Shown here one piece after another: positions 1-11,656 of a DNA stretch of 64,000 bases. Origin of the DNA: Dirofilaria immitis (taxonomy: Eukaryota; Nematoda; Chromadorea; Rhabditida; Onchocercidae); assembly GCA_024305405.1 (NCBI GenBank), contig JAKNDB010000087.1, positions 7,752,501 to 7,816,500 on the forward strand, given 5' to 3'. The translations under genes were made by a program, and so were the position numbers. Numbering within the stretch: position 1 is the stretch's first letter; the number at the start of each line of letters is the position of its first letter. The notes under the pieces were generated by a model, which did no database searches, was not told the origin of the DNA, and was given only the letters and a program-made list of their open reading frames with translations.

Positions 1-376
1 GGACAATGTCAAATACCAGCTAGTGTGCTCAAACTTACACTTTATCAATTTGGTATTATTGTTAATGACACAGCAAACAAGTCCGAGATTTGCCAAATAC
101 AAATGATTTCTGTTACCATTTATAAAAACACTGTGGAGAATTCATGATTTGAAGAACTAATAACTGCTGCTCTTACATAATTTATATCCCTAGTGAAGAA
201 ATTTCTGAATTTCAAATTTATCAGTGATTTTTAATTTACAATTCTAAATTTACACAGAAATATCGAAAAAGATATGGAGATCTGAAATCCTTAAATATCT
301 TTTCTTATTAAATATCTTTTCTCAATTAACTGTACATGTAAGCAAAAATCCTACTATTACGGAATTTAATACTACT
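1..376. other. AT-rich flank downstream of mrpl-17
   Basis: Nothing coding is visible here. It is the 3' flank of the minus-strand mrpl-17 gene and would hold its 3' UTR. Confidence 0.4.
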
Positions 377-1826
377 TCACCGAAGTAATGTCTGCACGCT
401 GCATTTGCAAAATCGATATTTGTTTATAAATCGCATTTTTAGAAGCACGTTGAGTAAATTGTGAGAATAATCCATTTCTTCAATAACTATAGGTGGATAG
501 GGATTACCTGAAAAAGAAATTCGATAGATTAAATATTTGCACGAATCCAATATCTGGAAGATTGTATTTTGATTACTTCTCACTTTTCTAATTAATTATA
601 TATATGATTAATGTTAATTCATAGCGAAGCGCTTATAAGTGTAAATCCAAGCATACTGATATTTTAACAATGTAAATCAGCTAAAATAATTACCGTTTAA
701 TTCGATGACTCCTCTATCATAGTGCCCTTCGCTCGGATCGTCCTGAATTAAATACAACGATGTAAATGGACCTGAAAAATATTCTTCATTATTTTTCATA
801 TGATTAGGTAATTGCTGTCTTTATGCATCTTTCTTACATCTTAAACAAGTTTTTAAGATCAAATAAATATTATGGGTATATTTTCATGTTAATGATTTTA
901 TTTCACTCGTATAATACGAAGCAGTCATCATAAAATTTCAACAAATAAAATGTTATTCACATTGTTACATTCATCTGCAGTAAGAAAATTTTTTAATAGA
1001 TAGGGAAAACAATTCGAAAAAAGAGAGATTAGTCCCACTCAGTATGAATCATGTCAAGAATTCCAAATTCTCCACACTTCCTCCTGTTATGTTTGAAAGT
1101 TATCACAAAATAAAAGTGAAACAAGAGATAGTAAGCAAAACCTTCCTTTTCCCGAAATCGCGGAACATAAATTTCAAAAACTTCTCACGTATATCTCCGT
1201 CCATTATCCACCAGTTCAACATTTCTTTCATATAGGAATCATTAGGACCGCGAAATATTCCAAATTGGAGAAGCTATAAAATACTTAGTTTGCTTCATCA
1301 CACGATTAAAATACAAGCAAATTTGAATTCAGAATAAGTGTCTAAAAAAGTGAACTTCAATAAAATGATAACTCTTTCAGCGTAAGGGCGAAGCTCTACT
1401 GCACGATGATATCGGAATTCTGCTCGTTCTTCACGAAATAATGTACTACACATCCGCCGCAGAATCTAGAAAAATATAAGCAACATAACTGAGCGAAATT
1501 TCACGAAGTCATATGAAAACTTCAATTCCCTAAAAAACTCTGAAGATGGGAATAATAATGTACGTGAGAACTGTTTCTGTGCAACAAATTCTCTCCATGA
1601 TCAAAACTTTAACTTCATCCGATGGTTTAAATATGCACTGCTTTAAACTTTGCGAAAGTTATTTAAGAAGACTTGAAAGCAAAAAGATTTTTCAATAAGG
1701 AACACCCACCTCGAGACGAGCTCGCTGAAAATCCAATTTAGGTGATTTCAGCCGTTGCGGAATATGTCCAATTTTCACCGCTTTCGGTATTCTCGGCAAC
1801 CAAGTCACCATTCGTGATGTTGACAT
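377..1826 (-). CDS. mrpl-17: Mitochondrial large-subunit ribosomal protein bL17m (MRPL17)
   Basis: Structural protein of the mitochondrial large ribosomal subunit. Five exons on the minus strand: 1826-1710, 1465-1373, 1273-1189, 771-694, 507-377, giving about 167 residues (human MRPL17 has 175). Exon 1 carries the N-terminal signature GHIPQRLKSPKLD. Exon 2 is the bL17 core (ILRRMCSTLFREERAEF, then RAVELRPYAER), the part that binds rRNA in bacterial L17. Exon 4 holds TSLYLIQDDPSEGHYDRGVI and exon 5 ELNGNPYPPI, both lined up with the human C-terminal half. The start is the ATG at 1826; an in-frame ATG at 1811 (MVTWLPR) is an alternative. The donor of exon 3 is the least certain point: the strong gtgagaag site at 1188 keeps phase with exon 4, whereas reading on to a gttttg site near 1141 would preserve 16 more family-like residues but breaks phase. 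No lesion seen. Confidence 0.85.
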
Positions 1827-2773
1827 TTCACACGATAAAAGCACTTCCGACGAAAAATTACCGGCAGAATGATCTGAAATGCAGTACACTACTGCCAAGG
1901 AAACTAAATTTCTTTTATTTAAAAGACATTGTAAACTTATACTTCTCACAGTGTGTTCAAAATTTTACTTAGTCCAGTAGGTGAAAATCTTAAGAATCAC
2001 GGCTTGCATGGGTTTCATTCCTAATACTTGCCCTTTGCAAGTTATATTCTACCAGCCACCAGCTATTATAATCCCCGATATTGGAAAGTATTTAGCACCA
2101 GTTAGTCACAATTATTCCGTCAATACTCTCATAAATAAAGGCCTACGTCAAATGCTTGGATTAACTTATATGTACTTTTAAAAGAAATTCTAGTGCTGAC
2201 TACCCTCCTTTTTCCGCGGGCTCAATACATATCACATAGCTGTGATGAAGCTTCTTCGACTAATACCAGTATGCTTTTCTCCTACAGCAACAATGCCACG
2301 CCATCCCTACTACACTAAACAAGATCCTGCAATCCATTTTACGAACTGAATTTCTAAGGAACTTAACCCAACCTGATTTTGCTCGAATCTTGGAACCGGC
2401 TACATAGTGACTTTAAAATAGCGTCACTATTTCGCTTCCCGGTGACTCATTCTAGTATAAACTTATGTGATATTAAGGACCGTCTCACTATAGGAATTAT
2501 CAAAAATCCACGTCTCCAACACGGCATTTTTATTAAATCACAATGCAGCCTAACAAATATTGTAAATGCGATTAAAGCAGTTGGCACAATACTGAAGGTA
2601 ATGGAGCACCAAACAGAAAAATGGAATGGTTGAATAATTGAGAACATCAAAAATCAAGTGAGATTACCGAAGAGAAAAGGTAAATAAAATAAAATAAAAC
2701 ACATTTGCTTTTTCGTGTCACTAACAAATAACGGAAATCCGTGGACAATAACACAATCAATAATCAAAGGCAA
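1827..2773. other. Intergenic region upstream of mrpl-17
   Basis: No conserved coding signal on either strand. Short open frames around 1981-2181 and 2379-2633 resemble no family I know and have no splice context. This should contain the mrpl-17 promoter. Confidence 0.35.
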
Positions 2774-3000
2774 AAGTTCATAGAGGCACAGGAAAACTAA
2801 AACACCAGAATACAATTTCAAATCATAATCAAACTATTAAATTACTGTTTTCTACTTGCAAAACTTTTGAAATCAGATGCAGCATTATTAAAAGAACTTG
2901 TTCTTTTAATTTTTGCAAGTAGAAAACAGTAATTTAATAGTTTGATTATGATTTGAAATTGTATTCTTGTGTTTTAGTTTTCCTGTGCTTCTATGAACTT
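2774..3000. repeat. Long inverted repeat with 90-bp arms (2774-2863 / 2911-3000)
   Basis: The left arm 2774-2863 is the reverse complement of the right arm 2911-3000 with two mismatches by eye, around a 47-bp spacer. The spacer holds a smaller hairpin of its own (10-bp arms, TTAAAAGAAC / GTTCTTTTAA, near 2888-2909). The arms meet no gene. A transcript across it would fold into a nearly perfect double strand of 90 bp. It looks like a foldback element or MITE remnant; I see no transposase and no certain target-site duplication. Confidence 0.85.
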
Positions 3001-3007
3001 CTTGTTC

Positions 3008-3197
3008 TTTTTAACTTCTTCCCATCTTCATAGTTCTGTACTACTGTCATCATTAGAAACTTGGTATCGAGAACAAAAATAAACAATAACACATCAAGAG
3101 ACTTTCCTAGTCATTTTTTAAAATATGAAGTGAAGCTAACATAAATTCAAATGAAACAATAATGTACAGAACTATGAAGATGGGAAGAAGTTAAAAA
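3008..3197. repeat. Second inverted repeat, 34-bp perfect arms (3008-3041 / 3164-3197)
   Basis: The left arm 3008-3041 and right arm 3164-3197 are perfect reverse complements separated by 122 bp. It begins only 8 bp after the end of the 90-bp inverted repeat, so the two probably form one compound element or a hot spot for foldback formation. Confidence 0.85.
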
Positions 3198-3330
3198 TTA
3201 TTCGATTCATCAATATTTTATTCTCATTATATTATTTTTTCTAAAATTCATAAAGCTTATAAGGATTTGACAACTAATCAGTTCTGATCACGCGAGATCA
3301 TGATGGAAAACCGTACAGAAGTCATACTGA

Positions 3331-6047
3331 TCAGATATCAAAGTATAGCGTTATAATTTGTATAAAATAATACGGAATAGTTGCAAACATTAGAATAAAA
3401 TTTTGGACCGGCATATATAAACATTTAAAAAATGATTTAGTTGTTCCTGGAAAAAAATAAAAAGCTTTGCGCAGCCTAGAAGAATGGTCAGGAATCTGTT
3501 TGAAGGCACCGCTGGAACTTTCGAATGCATCAGCTACCTGCTTATTCACCTGCAAAACACGTCAATGACATGATTAAATACAATTAAATATCAAAGATAA
3601 TATTTCACCAACCAACCAATGTCAACATCGATAAAATGTCAGTAGATTTTGCATATTTAGCAAATACTTCACAAATGCTTTGTATGAACCAGCTGCCTTT
3701 CATGGAATTGCGCCACGAAACATATCCCGGTGTGGTTGCATAAGATACTAATATGTCAGCTTCTATCGGTGATCTAAAATTCAAAGACTACTTCATTTTA
3801 TCTAGGATTTGCATACAATTCTGAATCTTCTCTCCAAACGGTAATATTACTTTGTCTTCTGCTCGACTGGTAAATTATTCTGAGATTGAGGAGTAGTACA
3901 AGTAAACCAACGATCAAAATATCCATCTGCTCCATCAAACCCAGTGCCGAATCCACGATCGTACTGCTCTTTAAATAAGTTATTATATATATGATCATAT
4001 CCAAATCTTGCGCTAGGGACCGAATTCTATATAATTTGAAATGGAACTCACGTCCTCTGCAAGCTTGCAAGAAGAAGAGTTTCGGTTTGTAGGCCAGAGC
4101 CGGACAGTTTCGTGCATTTAAACATGAAACAAACTCTAAAACCGATATGGCGATATCATCGGTCCCATAAAGTTCACCATGTTCACCATGTGTTAATACG
4201 CAAACGACAGAAGAATCCAAGAGTTTGTGTTCTGGACGTTTAGAGAAATCTCGAATAGCAGTAAGCATTTCCTTTAAAAAAAAAGATGGATTTTTGTAAG
4301 AAAAATATATTTGGTTATTTATTCAATAAGTGAACAATTTTTGATCATTGTAACTCATTTTCTGAAATCTTCAGGATGAAAAATTACTTTTGCACACAAA
4401 TTTCGGCAAACCGAAACTGTATAATTAAGCTGTCGGAAAAGATTGTTCAAATTAATTTCATCAATATCAGTGCCGATTCTTTCTGGCATATCAAGGAAAT
4501 AACGATTATTGATAATTAGCGCCACTCCACGAGGTGATGAAAAATTTGGATACATCTAAAAGCAAGGATATTAAGAATTTGCAACAATAAAAACTCTAAG
4601 AATTAGTTACAGTAAAATTATCTGTTGTTTTCTCATGGATTTGTTTTGATTTACGCCGGCAATGCCCTATGCATTCTTGCGAATAGAAAAAAATCCGTTT
4701 CATTTTAAGATATGTGCGGAGCGTAAGCAAAATGTGAAACAAGATAATGGCATTTTAACTATGTAGTACTTGATCGAAAGATGACAGACATCTTATTTTA
4801 TTAGTGTATTGTAAAAAAATATTCTTAAAAGCCATCAGATGTTTTCTTGAGATCCGTTATTAGTTGCTCACCAAATCAGCATTAAAAGAAGAAAAATCGG
4901 CAGTAAGATCAACGGAATCCACTATCAAATCATGGAGTATACCAGCAGGCTCACGCACTATAATTAAAATATAATTTTAAAGAAAATGATTCGAAGGAAT
5001 GCTCATTTTAAATTTATTATAACTTAACATTTTTCCAGATCAAGTAACCTACTTTTTATAAACTCATATGATTTATAATACGAGTAGTTCTTTTGAATCG
5101 CTGTGGCCGTTGGACTGCGACAAGCACTGCTCTGGCAATTTTCATCAATGGATGAGCTGTTCTGAGAGAGTGACCTTAAAATCAATAGAAAAAAATGAAA
5201 ACTGTAAAGGAATGCTTCATGCAATTCGGCAATATACCATTACATAAAAACCACAGATGTATATTTTTATGTACTATGATTGACAAAAGAACAATAGTAT
5301 AGTTAAGAACACTATGAGGAAAATAAAAGCAGAAACAAAAATTTCAGAAAGAAAAAGAGAAGATGAACTTAGCTCTCGAAGGATAATGTAGCTAATATCA
5401 TACTATTTCATATTTTGATATTGGATGAAGAATTGTAAAATTTGCTACCTATATTCAACTTTTCGTCCAAATTTGTTCTTGTCTTCGTTGCTTAATTCAC
5501 TTTCTATCAAATACGCCAAATCTCTAAAATTCAGTTATATATCATCCTTTGCTTAAAAAAATAGTTATAGTGCTGAACATTATAACTTGAAGTAGAATTC
5601 CAAAGTAAAATTATAATTTCAAAACCCCTAAAAATTTATGACTGAAATCATGGATATTCAAAAGTACGTAATAATGATTTGACATACATTTGATTTGTTT
5701 TTAACAATGATTGATAAAACAGACAAAAAGCTGCATTCCCACGCATTTTCAGCTGCCTTATGAATTGGTATCGTTGCATAGCCGCAGTGGCTTCGCTCTA
5801 CAATATAAACAGTTAGAAAAACAAAAATATCAAATATTTTAAGAGAAATTCCCACCATTTTTTTCAAGATTCAATGTAGCATACAGTATATCATAATAAC
5901 CTTGATGATATCAACGATATGCTCATTGAAGATACTGTTTGCAAGAAGGAAACGGATCACGTCATCTAACTGCAGACATCGTGTCCATGCATCCAAATGT
6001 TTATCCAGCAGTCGGCGACGTTCCGCAGTCATGGCAGTATTCTCCAT
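3331..6047 (-). CDS. ced-3: CED-3-type initiator/executioner caspase with N-terminal CARD
   Basis: Cysteine protease of programmed cell death; cleaves after Asp and is activated on the CED-4 apoptosome. Ten exons, minus strand: 6047-5901, 5797-5688, 5523-5449, 5174-5053, 4957-4872, 4555-4388, 4271-4052, 3968-3851, 3773-3617, 3549-3331; all phases agree and give 473 residues (C. elegans CED-3 has 503). Residues 1 to about 90 form a CARD (starts MENTAMTAERRRLLDKHLD). A Ser-rich linker follows. The large subunit starts near PRGVALIINN and has the catalytic His in LTHGEHGELYGTDD and the catalytic Cys in FLQACRG. After the processing linker the small subunit has YATTPGYVSWRNSMKGSW. The donor of exon 9 (gttggt) is weak. 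The 38 residues after FYFFP are longer and more hydrophobic than the usual tail, so a last intron may be missed. No frameshift is seen. Confidence 0.93.
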
Positions 6048-9039
6048 TACTTTAATTTGTTTTTAAAAATTTGTTAGATAAGAAGATAGGAAATTTAAGA
6101 CTTCGTGAAATTACAAAAAGTAGATGAAATTTTGGTCGATTTCCTGAATATTTAATACATTCCAAAAGATATTCTGAAGAAATTTTTAGGAAATTATACT
6201 GGTATTAAATAATTAAGTGACTAAAATGTAGGAATGCCATATCCCTCATCCGCTCCGTTCAATCTTTTGAAATCAAATTTTTGATGCAAACGGTTTCACC
6301 TTATTTTTTCGTTTATATTTTAAATTAGCGATTCCATCTTAACTCAAAAGATACGAGAGAGATATCAAGCTATTGTCTTGTTGTGCAAAGAAATATATAT
6401 GGTATCAGGCAATCATAGGAAGTATCTGCAAAGTTTCTGTTACGACCTATTACTCACCATCTATTCAACGGATAAAAATATAAAAGGAAGGGATAGGATA
6501 TGAGTATATTTCTAATAAGCAACAGCCTCTTGTCCGCCAATAATTGCAGTACCGTCCATCCATTTATCATCGATTAAATAGTGACAGTGGCCGATGACCG
6601 GTCACTCACCGAACTCACCACACATCAAAAGGAGAAGGGAAGGAAGACGAGGCCCGCATACTCTCCTCTCATCATAAAAGAGCCAATAACAGATACGGAA
6701 ATGAGGTACAATAGAGTGCTCCTTCTTTTCTCTAGCCATAAATAAATGTTCGAACGCATAGATAAGGGAGATAATACTTGAACATCAACTCGAACAATGT
6801 TGATAGATAAGGTGGATTAAAGCAAAGGACAATTACGCCAATGTCACACTGTACAAGCGGAAGATTACTTCTCATAACTATGACATTCATAAATGCATAT
6901 TGTTCAGCAATTGATATTTCTCGGTTCCGGATGGTTACATAACTTCTGACATTAATTTATACGTTTCCATGCAATAGATTGAGCGCGCAATCCCTAAAAA
7001 AAGTGAATAAAATGAGATATCATGATGGAGAACAACTACTCAGTTCAAAATATATGATTGTCAGATGAATTGAAACCATAGGGTTCGCAGGAAGGGCAGC
7101 TGAGATGTTCGGACAGAGTGGATTCGATGATGGAATGGATCGAAACCACAATGAAGGTAATAGCAGCAGGATGAATCACTGATTAACAGTACGTACCAAT
7201 ACTTTTTAATCAGCCATCCTACTGTCACTCCCATCAAATCATTCTTGACTTCTGCAGCTTTCGCAATGTCATATAATGAAGTGGGAGAGGAAGAGAAAGC
7301 TCGCGAATCGATGATCGTTTATTAACGTCACTTCTGTAGGACTTTTTATTCCAACTCATCTCATCTCACTAATTCACTGTGCAATAAGCATCACCCATTT
7401 CACTTATTGCATTTCATAGTGAGCGAAGATTTATCGCAACATAAGTGAAATGTGGAAGACTTACGCTTAATATCCCTAACAATATGAATGATATGCTGTT
7501 TCACCGGAAGCTTGATAGGCTTATTCAACATTGTTTGAGATAAATATTTTACACATGCATTTAAAAAAACTTTGCATTTGCATAAGATTCTTCGTTTGCA
7601 TTGCAAACTGTCGATTTGAATGATCAGCATTACTTAGTAAACTTAGATACTTCTGGACGAGGTACGAGTAACTTAGACAAGACTAGATAAGACACGCATA
7701 ATGCATAAATTATCAATATATAACACATGCATAGTCTGTGTACGTCATCTTTGATAAACAATATCATTTTCAGCAATCTAATCAAATTAGTAATTTGAAA
7801 TTTCGCGGGTAAACTGCAAGCATACACAATATTGCAGCTAAAGTGTCGTGACAAGGCAGTTTCCCAGAAGTGTCAGTCATTATAAGATTCTGCTACAGAT
7901 TGGTACCGCGGTTTCAGGGTTCGCTTAGTAATATCGTTATGCTTATTTTCATCTTTTTCAAATAATGTAGGAATGAAAAAGAATGAATGATGATGATTAA
8001 TAGATTGATAGATAGTTAGTAGTTAGATAGATAGATGAAATGATGATGATCGAACATTTTTATATGAATATAAACGTTGATATTCGTTTATAACAAGAAT
8101 TTGCCATATAAAATGCGCATAACTTAGATGCTTGCTAAATAAAGTATGTGTATTCTAGCCATCCTATATGACATAGTTTGATCCGGTATATATTATGCGA
8201 ATCATATTCTCACTATTTTGTTATAGGAGATGTGCTTAATTAAGTCGCAAATTATTAATGCGCGAAGTGTTAGATGATATCATTCTCGAATGATTTAGTT
8301 TAAGACAAGCTTTCTGTGAGAAATCCATCTCAAGATTTGCATTCGTTATTTTCTGACGTCGACGCTTATTTGCTTTGCATATATTTCTCTTTTAATTTGG
8401 AGTTGATTTGAAAAAGGAAAAGAAAAACACTGCGAAAACGCTTTTATCATTTATGAGTAATAATTGGACAAACTAAAAAAAAAGACAAGAAGAGGTGAGG
8501 TATAGATTAGGGAGATGTTGTGGCATATTTAATATGCAAAATATTAATCTCTTCTCTTTCCTTAATTTTACGTAATATTCATGCTTCCCAAAAGCTGTTC
8601 TCTTTTTTTCATACGTCTTTTCCAAATATTACAAGAATATACGTACAAGAATTGCAATAAATTCGCATTCACTGCCTAATTTTTTTATGAAAGAGTACCC
8701 AACTTACTGAGATGCCTTTTCCGGAATGGATAGCTTTTTTCGTAGCATTCTCGTCGGATTCTTCTTCCCAGTTGTTGTTTTTGATTCTTAGCGTCAGCTT
8801 TATGAATGAAATTCAATTTCTATATGTTATGGAGATTAGGAATTAGGAGAATTTTTCGTATTAGCTTTTGTTTTATGCTAATAATTAATGTTTCTATCTT
8901 TAGAATCTCCCTTTCTGGAGAATGAATAATTTCATTCTATCTGTTGCGAATATTGCTGTATAGAGTATTCCATTCTTAAGCATTTGTTCAAGCTCCTTTT
9001 TATTTTATACAGTACAGCTATCTTTTTCGAATCTAATAA
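6048..9039. other. Intergenic region between divergent ced-3 and EMG1
   Basis: About 3 kb that should hold the ced-3 promoter (left) and EMG1 promoter (right). There is a GATA/GATGAT-rich simple-sequence patch near 7975-8055. One exon-like minus-strand segment at 8708-8797 is discussed in the findings; otherwise I see no gene. Confidence 0.4.
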
Positions 9040-10732
9040 ATGCCCGAAGGACCGACAGTCAAACGTATCAAAACGAATGATGAAGAAGTTGATCGAGATA
9101 ACAAGAAACGGCTCATCGTTATTATCGAGCAATGTTCTTTAGAGAGTGCAAAGGTCATACGTTTTCAACTTCATATATAAGATTTTTTCTTTCTATTAAT
9201 TACCAATCAAGTTTAGATTGAGTGTGTTTTATACATCATATAAAATAGCATTTCAGTTATCATCATTAATAATAAAACAACAATTAATAGAACTATGCCA
9301 TTATCCTCTTTTAATATTTGTTGATTGACCGACATTTTTACAGGTAGGCAAAGATTACGTGATTCTCTCTAGTGATAAACATGCGAACTTTATTCGAAGT
9401 CAGAAAAAGATCCCGCTGATTTTCGGCCAGATATTCTGCACCAGGTAGATATTTTGTTTAATTTCGAAAAACAGGTCTTCCTTTTGTTTTCTTTCTTACT
9501 TCAGATATTGAGCGACTTTTATTTATTAGCTATATTCGTTCTAAATCTTTTATTTACATATATCATAATATCAGTAAATGAAACAAAATCTGATTATTTT
9601 ACATCAGTGCACTCTATATTTAGTACTTTCTGGCAGTTTATATGATTTGTAGTGCTTCTATTATGCTGAAATGGTAAATAAAGATTTTGCTGTATGATTA
9701 AATCATCAAAAAACTTTTAGCAGCCGATCTTTCCTATCATCCATGTGCCTTGATACTGGGATCTGTTATTATGATACACTGAGCCTAGACTTAATTCATC
9801 ATAATTTCTAATTTACCGCTTGCAGTGTCTTCTAATGCTTCTTGATAGTCCGTTAAATCGAACAGATTTATTACAAATTTATATACATACCGTTAATAAC
9901 ATATTGATCGAAGTGAATCCTCAAATTCGCATCCCAAGGACATTCGATCGATTTTGCGGTTTGATGGGTTCATTTTTCATACTTTCATTACTTCTAAATT
10001 CATATCTTCTGTAATATTAAAACAAAGTTTTCATATAAAGTTTGAGTACACGTGTAAGTGAATCAGTCTTTACAGATTGCATTTTGCTTCTAATTTCGTA
10101 ATTTTTAATTTAACGTACTCAGAAATGATATTTATTTATTGCTTTCTCTTCGGATAATTTGTCAAGTAACCGGAATGATTAAGCACTGTCCGATTTTAGT
10201 GCAGTTACTACATAAATTATCGATACGCGCAGCCGATAGTTCAAAGAAACTGCTGAAAGTGATTAGAAATCCAATAAGTATCCATCTACCAACTGGTTGT
10301 CGGAAAGTACTGACATCATTCCAAGCAGCAGAATATATGTCCTGTAGACAATTTGCAGAAAGCTGTGGCAATAAGCCTATCGCAGTTGTTATCGGTGGAT
10401 TTGCAAAAGGAAAGGTGGGCAAATTTGTTTATATCTTATCTTCTTTGAGTAACAATGTTTTTTAGTCGAAATCAGAATCAATGTAACTGCCTGACGTTGT
10501 TTTTTTTTTTGTTATGTTGTAAGTTTTAGTGAAATAATTATAATAAAGAAAATTCATTTTATATAAAATGATCCTAAACACACCTAACATTCAGAGTTGC
10601 TTTTAGGCTACTGTAGATTATACCGAGGAAGAGGTGAAATTAAGCAATTTTCCGTTGAGCGCTGCCTTGACGTGTTCTAAGCTGACATCCAGTTTCGAAG
10701 AAATATGGAAAGTTGAAGAAAAAAGTCAATAA
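9040..10732 (+). CDS. EMG1: EMG1/NEP1 18S rRNA N1-pseudouridine methyltransferase (one-base frameshift in exon 2)
   Basis: SPOUT-fold methyltransferase needed for 40S ribosome biogenesis in the nucleolus; it methylates a hypermodified pseudouridine of 18S rRNA. Five exons: 9040-9153, 9344-9444, 9826-9967, 10200-10414, 10607-10732; with one restored base this makes 232 residues, close to the 244 of human EMG1. Family blocks in order: [93 protein letters not shown]. Exon 2 changes frame inside the A5 run at 9404-9408: upstream it reads [13 protein letters not shown], downstream the neighbouring frame reads [12 protein letters not shown] as in the family. One more A restores both the frame and the phase-0 junction to exon 3. 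I take this as a sequence error rather than a dead gene. It lies tail to tail with the ion-channel gene. Confidence 0.93.
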
Positions 10733-11656
10733 TAAACCACTGATGATAAAAACTTAACAAAAATTTTTTTTTCTCAGGAAAATTTTCATTCGTATTTTGT
10801 TTTAGATTTGTAAAAATAGCAGATATGGTAAGTATGACAGTTCTTTGATCTTTCTTAATTTTAATGATTTTTACTTCATTCGTTCTTCTGGAAGAATATG
10901 AGATTTTGATTCGCACAGTTTAGTCAAAATTATTAATAATAATTTTCCGTAAATTTATCTTTTTTTTGTGGAAGTTTCTTTCAAAATCATTAACTAACGG
11001 ATGCGTTGCTCTTCAAATCTCTTGAAAATTCAAGGATAATATAAGTATGACCTTGCTTACTTTGTTCGTTTGTTTGTTTATCTGTTGTTACTATTCGCCT
11101 GTGAAACAATTTACTCATGGATTTGATAATTACTTAGAGATAAAGAGTTTTGCTATACATGAAATTCTAAAATAATGAAAGTACCATCAATATAAATTTA
11201 TTAGAAGGTTAGACGAAGTTCTGAGGGAAGAATTACGGTGAAGAAATTTTTTTAAAAATGGAAATGTACAAACCTCACACTATTGATTAGGCATTATATC
11301 ATTTTTAAAAGTAAGCATTTATAGTTTTTGATTTTTGCATTATAAATTGGAAGACAAAAATATATCTATTGTCAACGCTCGTTAGGAGTAAAATGCGAAT
11401 GAGGATGTTATAGTTAGATTATTATATTAATTTTTCCTTTCCGGTAGAATAAATAAGAGTTTAAGACTTACTCGTGATAAATGAATATCAGACTAACATG
11501 CACTTATTGTGTAGAAGAAAAATTGATTAAATCATTTTTGTTCTTTTAACAGATTTTTTTGTGCTATTTCTAAATTTAATTTGAATTCAATAAAGATATT
11601 ATTTTGAAAATGATAATGACTTTTTTTTTGACTGCTTCCCAAGGCAAATATATACA
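10733..11656. other. Convergent intergenic region (EMG1 / ion channel)
   Basis: AT-rich spacer between two gene ends; only short chance frames. It should contain both 3' UTRs. Nothing else seen. Confidence 0.4.

Noticed and set aside
2379..2633. 84-codon plus-strand open frame
   Set aside because: No recognisable domain and no splice context; overlapping antisense frame is equally open.
7975..8055. GATA/GATGAT-rich stretch as a regulatory cluster
   Set aside because: Looks like ordinary degenerate simple sequence; no gene-specific arrangement.
9404..9408. EMG1 as a pseudogene
   Set aside because: A single homopolymer base explains the break, all splice sites and the rest of the protein are intact, and the same defect recurs in other essential genes.
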